From: Fimenecus sp045613065
Lineage (GTDB): Bacteria; Bacillota; Clostridia; Oscillospirales; Acutalibacteraceae
DNA: 64,000 bases
Assembly (NCBI GenBank): GCA_045613065.1
Contig: JAZLAH010000015.1
Span: 1-64,000, forward strand
Direction of reading: 5' to 3'
Position numbers and translations under genes: made by a program. Shown in pieces: positions 1-7,594 of the stretch (its first letter is position 1; every line of letters starts with the position of its first letter). Under the pieces are notes generated by a model, which was not told where the DNA came from, searched no databases, and worked only from the letters and a program-made list of their open reading frames with translations.

Positions 1-1
1 T

Positions 2-691
2 ATTGGATATGCCTCATTTAATCAATGTTCAGGACTTAAGGTTGTATATTATGCAGGTTCAGAAGAACAATGGAATACGATTTCAATAGGTAATTATAAT
101 ACACGACTAACTAACGCAAAGTTCCATTATGATAACTGTGAGGGAGTTTATGAGGCAACTATAATTGCACCAACTTGTATGGCACAAGGTTATACAGCTC
201 ATACTTGTGCTTGTGGTGACATTTATCATGATACTTATGTTGATATTGATTCAACATGCCATAATTATGAATCAGTTGTAACAGCACCTACATGCACAGA
301 ACAAGGCTACACAACATATACATGCGAATGTGGTGACAGTTATGTTGATAACTATGTAGATGCATTAGGTCACACTCCTGCAAATGCAGTTGAAGAAAAT
401 TATGTTGCACCTACTTGCACAGAAAACGGTAGCAAGGATGTAGTTGTTTATTGTTCAATATGCGGTGAGAAAATTAGCAGGGAAACAGTTATTCTTCAAG
501 CAACAGGTCACTCAGACAATGACGGTGACGGATACTGCGACGCAGACAATAAACTTCTCGACCCGTCAGTAGAATGTGACCACAGTTGTCACAAGGATGG
601 AATATCAGGCTTCTTCTGGAGAATTATTAATGTATTCAGCAGATTGTTCGGCTTAAATAAAACCTGCAATTGCGGCGCAGCACATTATTAA
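2..691 (+). CDS. C-terminal part of a BspA-like leucine-rich-repeat surface protein (5' end outside window)
   Basis: The frame is open from the left window edge to a TAA at 689-691; the ATG at 179 is internal. The first ~45 residues (FNQCSGLKVVYYAGSEEQW, then NAKFHYDNC) are the typical last repeat of LRR_5/BspA-like cell-surface proteins. It continues into two or three cysteine-rich repeats of the type APTCTEQGYTTYTCECGDSY, a spacer with DNDGDGYCD, and a C-terminus FFWRIINVFSRLFGL-NKTCNCG seen in clostridial LRR proteins that lack a sortase motif. A surface or secreted adhesin-like role is family knowledge. This is the only gene here that looks chromosomal and probably marks the left edge of the accessory region. 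Confidence 0.8.
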   Translation: MGYASFNQCSGLKVVYYAGSEEQWNTISIGNYNTRLTNAKFHYDNCEGVYEATIIAPTCMAQGYTAHTCACGDIYHDTYVDIDSTCHNYESVVTAPTCTEQGYTTYTCECGDSYVDNYVDALGHTPANAVEENYVAPTCTENGSKDVVVYCSICGEKISRETVILQATGHSDNDGDGYCDADNKLLDPSVECDHSCHKDGISGFFWRIINVFSRLFGLNKTCNCGAAHY

Positions 692-761
692 TCACCATAC
701 AAATAATGATAAAATAGCATTATACAGTGTGATTGCACTAAATCCACTGATATAATAAAAA

Positions 762-819
762 TCATCCTAAATGGTTCACTTCATATAACCACAACACCAC
801 TTCTCACCATTTAGGATGA
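762..819. repeat. 13-bp inverted repeat downstream of the surface-protein gene
   Basis: TCATCCTAAATGG at 762-774 is repeated as the exact reverse complement at 807-819, with a 32-nt loop. It could be an unusual long-loop terminator or the footprint of a mobile element. No poly-T tract follows directly. Confidence 0.5.
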
Positions 820-834
820 CGACTTTTAGAAAAT

Positions 835-872
835 TTAAGCACCATTACTTTTTGTATTGGTGCTTAAAAAAT
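835..872 (+). terminator. Rho-independent terminator
   Basis: A 10-bp hairpin (TTAAGCACCA at 835-844, TGGTGCTTAA at 858-867) is followed by an A-rich then T-rich stretch. It lies after the surface-protein gene and before the promoter of the next cassette, so it insulates the two. Confidence 0.55.
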
Positions 873-880
873 ATTCTTTT

Positions 881-910
881 ATTTGTCACAAAATGATGTT
901 TTTTTACGAT
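881..910 (+). promoter_or_regulatory. Promoter with ATTTGTCACAAAAT element
   Basis: A TTGTCA -35 box (883-888) and a TACGAT -10 box (905-910) are separated by 16 bp. The same 14-mer ATTTGTCACAAAAT, the same boxes and the same 16-bp spacing recur at 16641-16670 in front of a LytTR-linked gene. It points into the cassette and lies just outside recombination site A, so it would read whichever gene lies inside site A. Confidence 0.55.
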
Positions 911-956
911 TTATGTATAAAGGAAATCATTTTATATACTATATTTAAAACTAACA

Positions 957-985
957 ACTTACAATAACCTCTTATTATTGTAAGT
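957..985. other. Candidate tyrosine-recombinase site A
   Basis: Perfect 11-bp inverted arms (ACTTACAATAA at 957-967 and TTATTGTAAGT at 975-985) surround a 7-bp spacer CCTCTTA. The 11-7-11 layout is typical of core sites for XerC/XerD-like recombinases, and one is encoded at 4631. The site lies between a promoter and the start of the 1013 gene. Site B at 2721-2749 has the same spacer in the opposite orientation. Confidence 0.6.
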
Positions 986-1012
986 AATATTAAACCGTAT
1001 GGGAGATAATTT

Positions 1013-2011
1013 ATGACAGAAAGTTTAAAGTACACCTTTTCAATAAAACGAGTAAAAAAGACTAGCGATATTGATTATATAAATGCAATTAAGATATACA
1101 ATGAAAACATTCCTTTCGATATTAGAACAGATTCTAATGAAATCACAACTTGGTTAAGTGAAGATTTAAACAAATCTCCGTTTGTACCATATTGTTTTAT
1201 ACTTTATTTTAATAATGAAGTAGTTGGCTTTGCTATGGAAACGTATATAAAGCGAACTAAAATTATGGTTGGAGAATATATAACCGTACAAAACGAATTT
1301 CATTCAGAAACTGTTTTATTTACTTTTTTAGATTTAATGCATAATTATTATCGAATAAATAATATCGATATTTCTTATTTTGTTGATGAAATAAGTAATA
1401 AAAATTCAGGTAATAGTGTCGATAAAGAAAGTAAACTTTTCAAAAAAATGCTATGTGTTCAAGGCTTTGGAGAAATTGATGCACCATATACAACATTGCC
1501 ATTGGGTTTAAATAATTTTGAAAGTTCCTTTGATGCAAAGATTTTTATTAAATCTAATGATGAACTTAAAATTATTTCAAAAGAAACATATCTTTCTATT
1601 GTTGAATCTATTTACTATGATTACTTTATTGTTTGGTATAAGGATATGTTTACTGAGAGAGAAAAAACAAAATACAAACAGAAAGTTGATTGTTTTTTCA
1701 AAAGCATATCAGACGATTTAATTAAAGAATCTGAATTAGAGATAAAATTTGTCGATTGTCCTGTTTTAAAGGAAAGTCAAGACGCATACAAGACAATCAA
1801 CATCCCAAATCGCAAATCATCAAGCATATTGAAATGGCTTTTTATAATATTAGTATTGATTGTATTTCCACCTATAATAGCTTTGATTTATACAAACATA
1901 TTAAACTTTCTACATATTGAAACAAATACAGTTAGCTCTTTATTAGGAGAAAGTTTAAGTGGTTTATTAACTTTTATTTCAGCATATGTAATATATAAAA
2001 AGGCTCTATAA
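1013..2011 (+). CDS. GNAT-like protein with C-terminal membrane anchor
   Basis: 332 residues; the start ATG has GGGAG 7-9 nt upstream. The first ~170 residues show an acetyltransferase-like layout (CFILYFNNEVVGFAMETYI, then VGEYITVQNEFHS), but I cannot point to a clear acetyl-CoA P-loop, so the GNAT call is tentative. Two hydrophobic segments close the protein (about residues 275-300, WLFIILVLIVFPPIIALIYT, and 310-330). A soluble sensor or enzyme domain tethered to the membrane next to Kiwa suggests a defence role, which is inference. Its 3' end overlaps the convergent methyltransferase gene by 6 bp. Confidence 0.6.
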   Translation: MTESLKYTFSIKRVKKTSDIDYINAIKIYNENIPFDIRTDSNEITTWLSEDLNKSPFVPYCFILYFNNEVVGFAMETYIKRTKIMVGEYITVQNEFHSETVLFTFLDLMHNYYRINNIDISYFVDEISNKNSGNSVDKESKLFKKMLCVQGFGEIDAPYTTLPLGLNNFESSFDAKIFIKSNDELKIISKETYLSIVESIYYDYFIVWYKDMFTEREKTKYKQKVDCFFKSISDDLIKESELEIKFVDCPVLKESQDAYKTINIPNRKSSSILKWLFIILVLIVFPPIIALIYTNILNFLHIETNTVSSLLGESLSGLLTFISAYVIYKKAL

Positions 2012-2710
2012 TTTTTTTAATGCAACTATTATATTTCCTGAATATTTTTTTAGAGCAGGAATATAGTTAGCAAGTTTATCTAACTTTGAAAACTTTATTG
2101 CTATGTTATCATTTTTAGCGAATAAACCATCAAAAATATGAAATCCACTCACATTGATAATTTCTATATCAAAACTATTTATAATTGAGAAGATATATTG
2201 ATAAGAGTATATCCATTGTCTATGTTCTTTTCCTAAATAAGGGGTTTTAATAACCGCCGTATCTTTTTTGAAATTTTTACTAAATAGGTATTCAAAACCA
2301 TTACTATTTTCAAATTCAATTATAATTAATCCATTACTTTTTACTACTCTGATAAGTTCGGAAATAGATAATATTGCATCCGTGTAATTTATAACACTTC
2401 CGACACATATTGCACCGTCAAAAGTATTATCAGCAAATGGGATTTTTTCAATACTCGCTACTGTATATTCATCACAATGACATATTTTATTTTCTGCTAT
2501 ATCAATATGATGCATTCGGCAATCTATATCGTATGTGTTTCCTGCGGAACCAGCATTTAATATGTAATTATTTTTATGCAATGGTATTAATAAATTTTTT
2601 AAATATGCTGAAATATAAGAATAAGAGTATTTATACCAAGGTGAATTTGACCAAACACTATTAGCATCCTCATAAAATTTCCTTATTTCATCTATGTTAA
2701 AATTGTTCAT
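2006..2710 (-). CDS. Class I SAM-dependent methyltransferase
   Basis: About 234 residues from the ATG at 2710, chosen because AAAGGG lies 9 nt upstream; the longer frame to 2788 has no ribosome site. Motif I is YILNAGSAGNTYDID (near residue 50), followed by SIEKIPFADNTFDGAICVGSVINY, the motif IV/post-I pattern of Methyltransf_11 enzymes, and IRVVKSNGLIIIEFEN. The substrate cannot be read from sequence. It converges on the GNAT-like gene with a 6-bp overlap, and its ribosome site falls in one arm of site B. In the present orientation the strong promoter at 881-910 cannot read it. Confidence 0.75.
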   Translation of the reverse strand: MNNFNIDEIRKFYEDANSVWSNSPWYKYSYSYISAYLKNLLIPLHKNNYILNAGSAGNTYDIDCRMHHIDIAENKICHCDEYTVASIEKIPFADNTFDGAICVGSVINYTDAILSISELIRVVKSNGLIIIEFENSNGFEYLFSKNFKKDTAVIKTPYLGKEHRQWIYSYQYIFSIINSFDIEIINVSGFHIFDGLFAKNDNIAIKFSKLDKLANYIPALKKYSGNIIVALKKL

Positions 2711-2720
2711 TTTATTGTGC

Positions 2721-2749
2721 CCTTTCAATAATAAGAGGTTATTGTAAGT
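2721..2749. other. Candidate tyrosine-recombinase site B (inverted relative to site A)
   Basis: On the minus strand it reads a perfect left arm ACTTACAATAA, the same spacer CCTCTTA as site A, and a right arm matching 9 of 11 positions. Sites A and B share about 25 identical bases in inverted orientation and bracket exactly the two convergent genes. The arm mismatches create the AAAGGG ribosome site of the methyltransferase. Confidence 0.55.
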
Positions 2750-2783
2750 TAATATAAAATTGAAAAATTTGAACAAAGATAAA

Positions 2784-2806
2784 GCCACCTCACGTATGGA
2801 GATGGC
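2784..2806 (-). terminator. Hairpin upstream of the methyltransferase gene
   Basis: GCCACCTC (2784-2791) pairs with GAGATGGC (2799-2806) with one G-U-type position. Read on the minus strand it is followed by TTTATCTTTG, a weak terminator form. It would limit read-through into the methyltransferase in the present orientation. Confidence 0.35.
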
Positions 2807-2949
2807 CTGTGTGGAAACAATATGTTAATAGTAAAATATGTTTTGAAAAAATTTTTTCATTTCTTATTATGCATATCATATATACAAAACAAATGGTATT
2901 TGACCGAAATGTGTGCAAAACTAAAATTTATATTTAAGGAGCAATACTG

Positions 2950-3540
2950 ATGAAAAAACATAATTCAAATGGTTCATTGAAAATCCGTTTTTATATTATG
3001 TCATTATGGCTGCTTTTCCTTTTAGTGGCAATTTGTACTATTTCTATCCCCAGCTTTGATGGAATTCAAACTATAAAAGGAAAAATCTCCTTAATCCTAA
3101 GTGAAAATATCTTTCCAATAATATTAATCATGATGTGCATCGTATGTTTTTTCTTACTACTAATTACAAAATATGAATGGAAAGGTGTAAGTTACCCACC
3201 ACATAAAATAAAAGAAATAAAAAATGAGAACTATGAATACTTAACTTTTTTAACATCTTGTATTATTCCACTTGTTTGCATAAATTTTGATGAAATTAAA
3301 AACATTATCGTTTTTTTCATCTTGTTGTTTGTTTTAGGTATAATTTTTATAAAAATGGACCTATATTATGGAAATCCTACACTAGCAATATTTGGATATA
3401 AACTTTATAAAGTAAAAGTTGAATCTCCTAAAGAATCTAACGAAATCATCGTTATTACTAAGGACAAATTAAGTAAAGGCGATTCAATAAAGTGGATAAA
3501 AATAGATGAGTTTGTGTGGATAGCAAAGGAGATAAAATAA
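2950..3540 (+). CDS. kwaA: Kiwa anti-phage protein KwaA (membrane subunit)
   Basis: 196 residues, ATG preceded by AAGGAG at 9 nt. Four hydrophobic segments are visible, at about residues 13-35, 52-74, 97-112 and 117-136, followed by a short cytosolic tail. YYGNPTLAIFGYKLYKV after the last helix is a KwaA-type signature. KwaA is the four-helix membrane sensor of the two-gene Kiwa system, which decreases phage replication and transcription together with KwaB. The stop codon overlaps the start of kwaB (TAATG), so the two are translationally coupled. The length fits the family. Confidence 0.85.
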   Translation: MKKHNSNGSLKIRFYIMSLWLLFLLVAICTISIPSFDGIQTIKGKISLILSENIFPIILIMMCIVCFFLLLITKYEWKGVSYPPHKIKEIKNENYEYLTFLTSCIIPLVCINFDEIKNIIVFFILLFVLGIIFIKMDLYYGNPTLAIFGYKLYKVKVESPKESNEIIVITKDKLSKGDSIKWIKIDEFVWIAKEIK

Positions 3541-4499
3541 TGGATATCGAAATGATTAAGTCAAAAATTACGGAAATAATATCTAATCCCGTAATCGCTC
3601 AAGTTTACTTGTTATTAAAAAACGAAAATGAATTTGTTTTAAAACTTGCCGATTTAGAAAATAATATAACTGAACCTGAAGTAACAAATCTTTTTAAAAA
3701 ATTTGTTGACAGCATCGCAAAAAATGATAATTTGCAATTGTGTGATTTATCAACTGCCGACGAACGTGCTAATGCCATTTATCATTATGATTATGATGAA
3801 TATCCAGATGAATTAGCTCTTTATCGTAATTTTGAAATCAACTCACATGCTAATAATACAGAAAAATTTAATTTTCATAGTGACAATATAAATAATCTTT
3901 ATGGATACATAATATATCTTGGAACAATGGATGCCGGTTTGACTCTATTTAAAAAACATTACTCAATATCACTAATTAAAAGAGATAGTTTTTTGTTAGG
4001 ATTAAAGAAAGCCAAAGAACGATTTGAGCTAATTCAAGGTGATGACATCTTAAGGCTTAATGGTGATGCACAATTATTGCTTATTGATGGAGAAATTTAT
4101 GTTTTAGATACAAAAGTCTTAGAACAAAACATCAAATTTAATGAATTAATTAAAAAGTCAGCTAATGAAACTATCCAAGCCATTGATTCACTTGGATTAT
4201 TAGAGGATATTCAAGTTTTAAAGGATTCTGCAGACGAAATAACATTTGCAAGAAAATTGTCAAAAGTTAAGAAATCCTCCCCTGTTTTTGATTTAAACAT
4301 TCCTAAAGAGACAATAATTCAATTCACAAAATCAACACCAGAACTTGCAAACAAATTTAAATATAGTGATGATGGACAAACTATTCGTCTCGATACAAAA
4401 AAGTCAAAAGATGCTTTTCTAAAGTTAATGAACGACTCATTTCTTCGTTCTGAACTTACAAAGCAATTTTACGAAACTACAGCAAAAGATAAAATATGA
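3540..4499 (+). CDS. kwaB: Kiwa anti-phage protein KwaB (DUF4868)
   Basis: 319 residues from the ATG at 3540 overlapping the kwaA stop; AAGGAG lies 7 nt upstream, so the in-frame codon at 3516 is not the start. Conserved DUF4868 blocks are present: LSTADERANAIYHYDYDEYP, LFKKHYSISLIKRDSFLL, FARKLSKVKKSSPVFDLNIP and TIRLDTKKSKDAFLKLMND. KwaB is the DNA-binding cytosolic partner of KwaA in the Kiwa system (family knowledge). A candidate recombinase site and a recombinase gene follow within 130 bp, so the system probably travels with a site-specific recombination unit. Confidence 0.9.
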   Translation: MDIEMIKSKITEIISNPVIAQVYLLLKNENEFVLKLADLENNITEPEVTNLFKKFVDSIAKNDNLQLCDLSTADERANAIYHYDYDEYPDELALYRNFEINSHANNTEKFNFHSDNINNLYGYIIYLGTMDAGLTLFKKHYSISLIKRDSFLLGLKKAKERFELIQGDDILRLNGDAQLLLIDGEIYVLDTKVLEQNIKFNELIKKSANETIQAIDSLGLLEDIQVLKDSADEITFARKLSKVKKSSPVFDLNIPKETIIQFTKSTPELANKFKYSDDGQTIRLDTKKSKDAFLKLMNDSFLRSELTKQFYETTAKDKI

Positions 4500-4534
4500 T
4501 GATTGTAAAAACAATTACATCAATATTTTTAATT

Positions 4535-4563
4535 ACTTACAATAATTTATAGTTATTGTAAGT
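4535..4563. other. Candidate tyrosine-recombinase site C
   Basis: It has the same two perfect 11-bp arms as site A (ACTTACAATAA and TTATTGTAAGT) but a different 7-bp spacer, TTTATAG. It sits between kwaB and the recombinase gene. The different spacer suggests it does not recombine efficiently with A or B, or is the junction of the unit with its target. Confidence 0.55.
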
Positions 4564-4577
4564 ATAATAACAAAAAG

Positions 4578-4622
4578 CCTCATATTTTGATAAAATAGGT
4601 CTTATCTTATCAAAATATGAGG
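4578..4622 (+). promoter_or_regulatory. 15-bp inverted repeat sequestering the recombinase ribosome site
   Basis: CCTCATATTTTGATA (4578-4592) is the exact complement of 4608-4622. The right arm ends in ATGAGG, the ribosome site for the ATG at 4631, so the folded leader would block recombinase translation. It could equally be a protein operator. Confidence 0.5.
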
Positions 4623-4630
4623 TGTTTTAT

Positions 4631-5539
4631 ATGGAAAATTTAAATTTATTTGCTGAAGATTGTCTTTCTATTATGAGGTCTACAAAAAACATATCAGAAT
4701 ATACCATTATTGCGTATAGTTCTGATTTGAAGGACTTTATCAATTTTTGTAATGGTCAAATAAACAATGATATCCTTGTTAAATATGTGTCATATTTATC
4801 ACAGAAACAACATTTGCGTGATACCACAATTAGTAGAAAATTGATAACACTAAAGATGTTTTTCGAATATTTGTACAGTAAAAACTTAATAGAAGAAAAT
4901 TACTATCAAAATTGTCACTTTAAGTTTCGTAAAGAGCGTAGACTCCCCAAAACTTTAACAAAATATGAAATAGACAAGCTTCTTAAAACTGCAACAGCAG
5001 AAAGGAACTCAGCTAAAAGCAAATCTGAAGTATTGCGAACCTCCAGAAATTTGGCACTTATCGATGTGCTTATAAGTACCGGCATAAGAATTGGTGAAGC
5101 ATCAGCAATTTCGTTGGATGATATTATTGAATCCGAAAAGACTTTGCTTATTCACGGTAAAGGTCGTAAACAAAGATTGATATATATTTCTTGTGATGAG
5201 ACTTGGAATAACCTTAACAATTGGCTAAATATTAGAAAAGAAATGAATATCTCTACTGATAAACTTTTTGTGAACCTAAGCGGTAATCAACTTGGGATAC
5301 ATGGAATTGAATACATATATAAAGTAATGAAATTAGACTCGGGAATTAACCCCTCCTCTACCCCACACTATCTGCGTCATACATTTGCAACTAATCTATT
5401 ATCAAATGGTGCAGATTTGCGTTCTGTTCAAGAATTATTAGGGCATAGCAGTGTGGCGATTACAGAAATATATACTGAAATAACAACACAAAGAAAAAAA
5501 GAGGTCTTGGATAAATATAATTTGCGAAACACATTATGA
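4631..5539 (+). CDS. Tyrosine site-specific recombinase (XerC/XerD-like)
   Basis: 302 residues from the ATG at 4631, preceded by GAGGTG at 7 nt. It has an N-terminal SAM-like core-binding domain (residues 1-90) and a C-terminal catalytic domain. The full catalytic set is visible: Arg in LISTGIRIGEA (~152), Lys in IHGKGRKQRLIY, HYLRHTFATNLL (His and Arg), His in LGHSSVAIT and the nucleophile Tyr in EIYTEI. The enzyme is therefore probably active. Its size and lack of an arm-binding domain match simple Xer/invertase-type enzymes rather than Tn916-type integrases. The related 11-7-11 sites at 957, 2721 and 4535 are its likely substrates. Confidence 0.9.
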   Translation: MENLNLFAEDCLSIMRSTKNISEYTIIAYSSDLKDFINFCNGQINNDILVKYVSYLSQKQHLRDTTISRKLITLKMFFEYLYSKNLIEENYYQNCHFKFRKERRLPKTLTKYEIDKLLKTATAERNSAKSKSEVLRTSRNLALIDVLISTGIRIGEASAISLDDIIESEKTLLIHGKGRKQRLIYISCDETWNNLNNWLNIRKEMNISTDKLFVNLSGNQLGIHGIEYIYKVMKLDSGINPSSTPHYLRHTFATNLLSNGADLRSVQELLGHSSVAITEIYTEITTQRKKEVLDKYNLRNTL

Positions 5540-5656
5540 AAGTCATGTTTAGCTATAAGGTGCGTTTTTTACAACTACTTCAAAACAAAATTTTCTCAAT
5601 CCTGATAATCAAACCATTCAGTTCCGATTTCGAAGTCTATTCTTTTCTATACTAAA

Positions 5657-6373
5657 TCAATATGAATCTTTTTTTGTTTTAGAATTTTCCGCATAACTGT
5701 GCAAACACGAAATTAAAATCTCATACTTTTTAAAAATTACTTTAATCAATTCGCACAATTCTATATATTCCAGATATATTTTATAAGTATGACTATATAA
5801 TTCATTTTTCAGTTCGTCCAATTGCAATTTATCCTTCTTACCGTGACCACCAAAGTATATTGCAACTTCTCCTTGAAATAATATAGTCTCCCACGAAAGT
5901 TCACTCAAACGGCTTTCAAAAAGCTTTACTTTTATCTGCAGTTTACTTTTTATTTCTTCCATAGATATTGCCAGTGACACACTTGTTTTTGGCAAATACA
6001 TTTCTTTGGTTAAAACTGCATTTATCATTTCATCAAAAGTTGAAATAATATTTTTAAATGTATTAACTGTTCCTTGTAAATCTGCTCTGACTCTATCACA
6101 TTGGCTACTCATATCTTTCAAATCACAATTTGATAATGTTACTGTATCGAAATCATCTTCCATTACTTTTTGCAACTTTTGTTGGACATCAGAATACTTA
6201 CACAATTCAGCAAGCAATTCCTCTGAACAACTTACCCTATGTTTAAAATGTTTTTCTTCGTCTTTAATCTTTTTCTTTTCCCTAAAATTAGAAACAAACT
6301 CTAATCCAGCAATTATAGAACCAATTAACGAAAAAAATACTCCGACAACAAAATTAGCAACATCAAAATTCAA
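5657..6373 (-). CDS. Membrane-anchored coiled-coil protein of unknown function
   Basis: 238 residues; the start is a TTG at 6373 supported by GGAGG 9 nt upstream. The N-terminus has one hydrophobic segment (VANFVVGVFFSLIGSIIAG) followed by a basic stretch and a long helical, charged region. No catalytic motif is recognised. It lies 18 bp downstream of the HEPN-like gene and is probably co-transcribed with it, as a membrane partner. The paired arrangement is seen; any function is unknown. Confidence 0.6.
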   Translation of the reverse strand: MNFDVANFVVGVFFSLIGSIIAGLEFVSNFREKKKIKDEEKHFKHRVSCSEELLAELCKYSDVQQKLQKVMEDDFDTVTLSNCDLKDMSSQCDRVRADLQGTVNTFKNIISTFDEMINAVLTKEMYLPKTSVSLAISMEEIKSKLQIKVKLFESRLSELSWETILFQGEVAIYFGGHGKKDKLQLDELKNELYSHTYKIYLEYIELCELIKVIFKKYEILISCLHSYAENSKTKKDSY

Positions 6374-6391
6374 AGTATTCTTCCTCCTTTT

Positions 6392-7381
6392 TCAATTTAT
6401 TTCACTACACTCAATAGCCTTTTCTGCAAATTCAAGTCCCGACCCAACATCAATCCGACCATCAGTTAGTCTAATATACAAGTTAGCCCCAAAAACCTCT
6501 TTGTACGCTTCAGTATATTCATCAAAATTATCCTCAGCTTCACTCTTAAATCTTGTAACCATTTCATCAGGCTTATCGTTCGGGTCAACAACATGTGCAT
6601 TACCATCAACTACATCATAGATAAATAATCCGTTTAAGCCTTCCTGCTCTTTTATTACGTTGTCAGGATAATCAGAAACAACAGTCTGAAACTTAGTACA
6701 CGCTTCTGTCAGTTCTTTCTCTGTTTGATACCAAAACATCTTATAAATAGCAAGAAGCTTTACAACGTACTCCGCCAATGTTTCTGTTAATGAAATCGTC
6801 GGAGTATTATGATACTTTTCAAGTATTTCATCAATTACACTCTTCATTTGCGTTTCAAATGTTTTATTATGATTATAGTGCGGCTTGTTCGCTATTTGTA
6901 TTAAATCAAAATAGTAGTTATTTCCCATAGATGAAACAGGCAAATGACCGTGTTGGGAATAATCCCGTAATCTGATTAAAAGTCGATAAGCAAAAGATGA
7001 GTCATAAGTGCCATGATAAAAATCAAGATACTTTTGCTTTTCCTCACCAATATCGGAATTGTTTTTAATATAACATTCCATTGATTCAACTAAAGTTCGT
7101 CCTGCACTTATTATATTAATGATATGAGAATTTACGGAAATATAATCAGCTTCGCTATTCGCCGGATTCTGTTCACGGAACACATTTCCGTTATTCTTCA
7201 AAACATATTCATTTTGTAAATCATCTATATCTTTCTTTAAAATTTGAAAAAGTTGATGTATCTCCTGCATATGCCGAGTTATTTCTATAAAATGTCTTGC
7301 CATTTTCAAATCTTCCTCGGAAAGCTCTTCACAAACAAGCTTAAATCCATTATCCGTTAAAAACATTTTTTCGGTATCCAT
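6392..7381 (-). CDS. Helical protein with HEPN-like R-x4-H motif, unknown function
   Basis: 329 residues, ATG preceded by GGAAG. The sequence is almost entirely predicted helix. LLIRLRDYSQHGHLPVSS (residues ~140-157) contains R-D-Y-S-Q-H, the R-x4-H spacing of HEPN ribonuclease domains found in many toxins and Abi proteins. The motif alone does not prove the fold. It is followed at 18 bp by the membrane-anchored 5657 gene. Its location between Kiwa and the SEFIR/TIR operon favours an abortive-infection-type role, which is inference. Confidence 0.55.
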   Translation of the reverse strand: MDTEKMFLTDNGFKLVCEELSEEDLKMARHFIEITRHMQEIHQLFQILKKDIDDLQNEYVLKNNGNVFREQNPANSEADYISVNSHIINIISAGRTLVESMECYIKNNSDIGEEKQKYLDFYHGTYDSSFAYRLLIRLRDYSQHGHLPVSSMGNNYYFDLIQIANKPHYNHNKTFETQMKSVIDEILEKYHNTPTISLTETLAEYVVKLLAIYKMFWYQTEKELTEACTKFQTVVSDYPDNVIKEQEGLNGLFIYDVVDGNAHVVDPNDKPDEMVTRFKSEAEDNFDEYTEAYKEVFGANLYIRLTDGRIDVGSGLEFAEKAIECSEIN

Positions 7382-7435
7382 TATTACACTTCCTTTTCAA
7401 AAAACCTTTATATTATTGGACACTAAAAGAAAACC

Positions 7436-7471
7436 GACTTCAAATCAAATGTTAGGTCTGATTTTGAAGTC
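7436..7471 (-). terminator. Rho-independent terminator
   Basis: A 12-bp stem (GACTTCAAATCA at 7436-7447 and its near-complement at 7459-7471) is followed on the minus strand by GGTTTTCTTTT. It ends the transcript of the 8350-7507 block and separates it from the HEPN-like pair. Confidence 0.6.
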
Positions 7472-7506
7472 TGTTCAGTAACTAAAATTAAACTCATAAT
7501 ATAGCT

Positions 7507-7590
7507 CTAATTCTCATCAAGATGACCCTTTAACAAGTTACGTTCTACTTCAAACAGAACATCTATATATTCTGTAACAGCCCTTGCCAT
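7507..7590 (-). CDS. Possible 27-residue peptide
   Basis: ATG at 7588-7590 with AAAGGT 9 nt upstream and TAG at 7507; the peptide begins MARAVTEYIDVLFEVERN and is amphipathic. It starts right after the stop of the 7595 gene. It may be a real small gene or the remnant of a larger one. Confidence 0.25.
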   Translation of the reverse strand: MARAVTEYIDVLFEVERNLLKGHLDEN

Positions 7591-7594
7591 TTCA

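Noticed and set aside
6006..6620. 204-codon plus-strand frame across 5657 and 6392 genes
   Set aside because: It is antisense to two genes with good starts and is Ser/Phe/Leu-rich, as expected for an antisense artefact.
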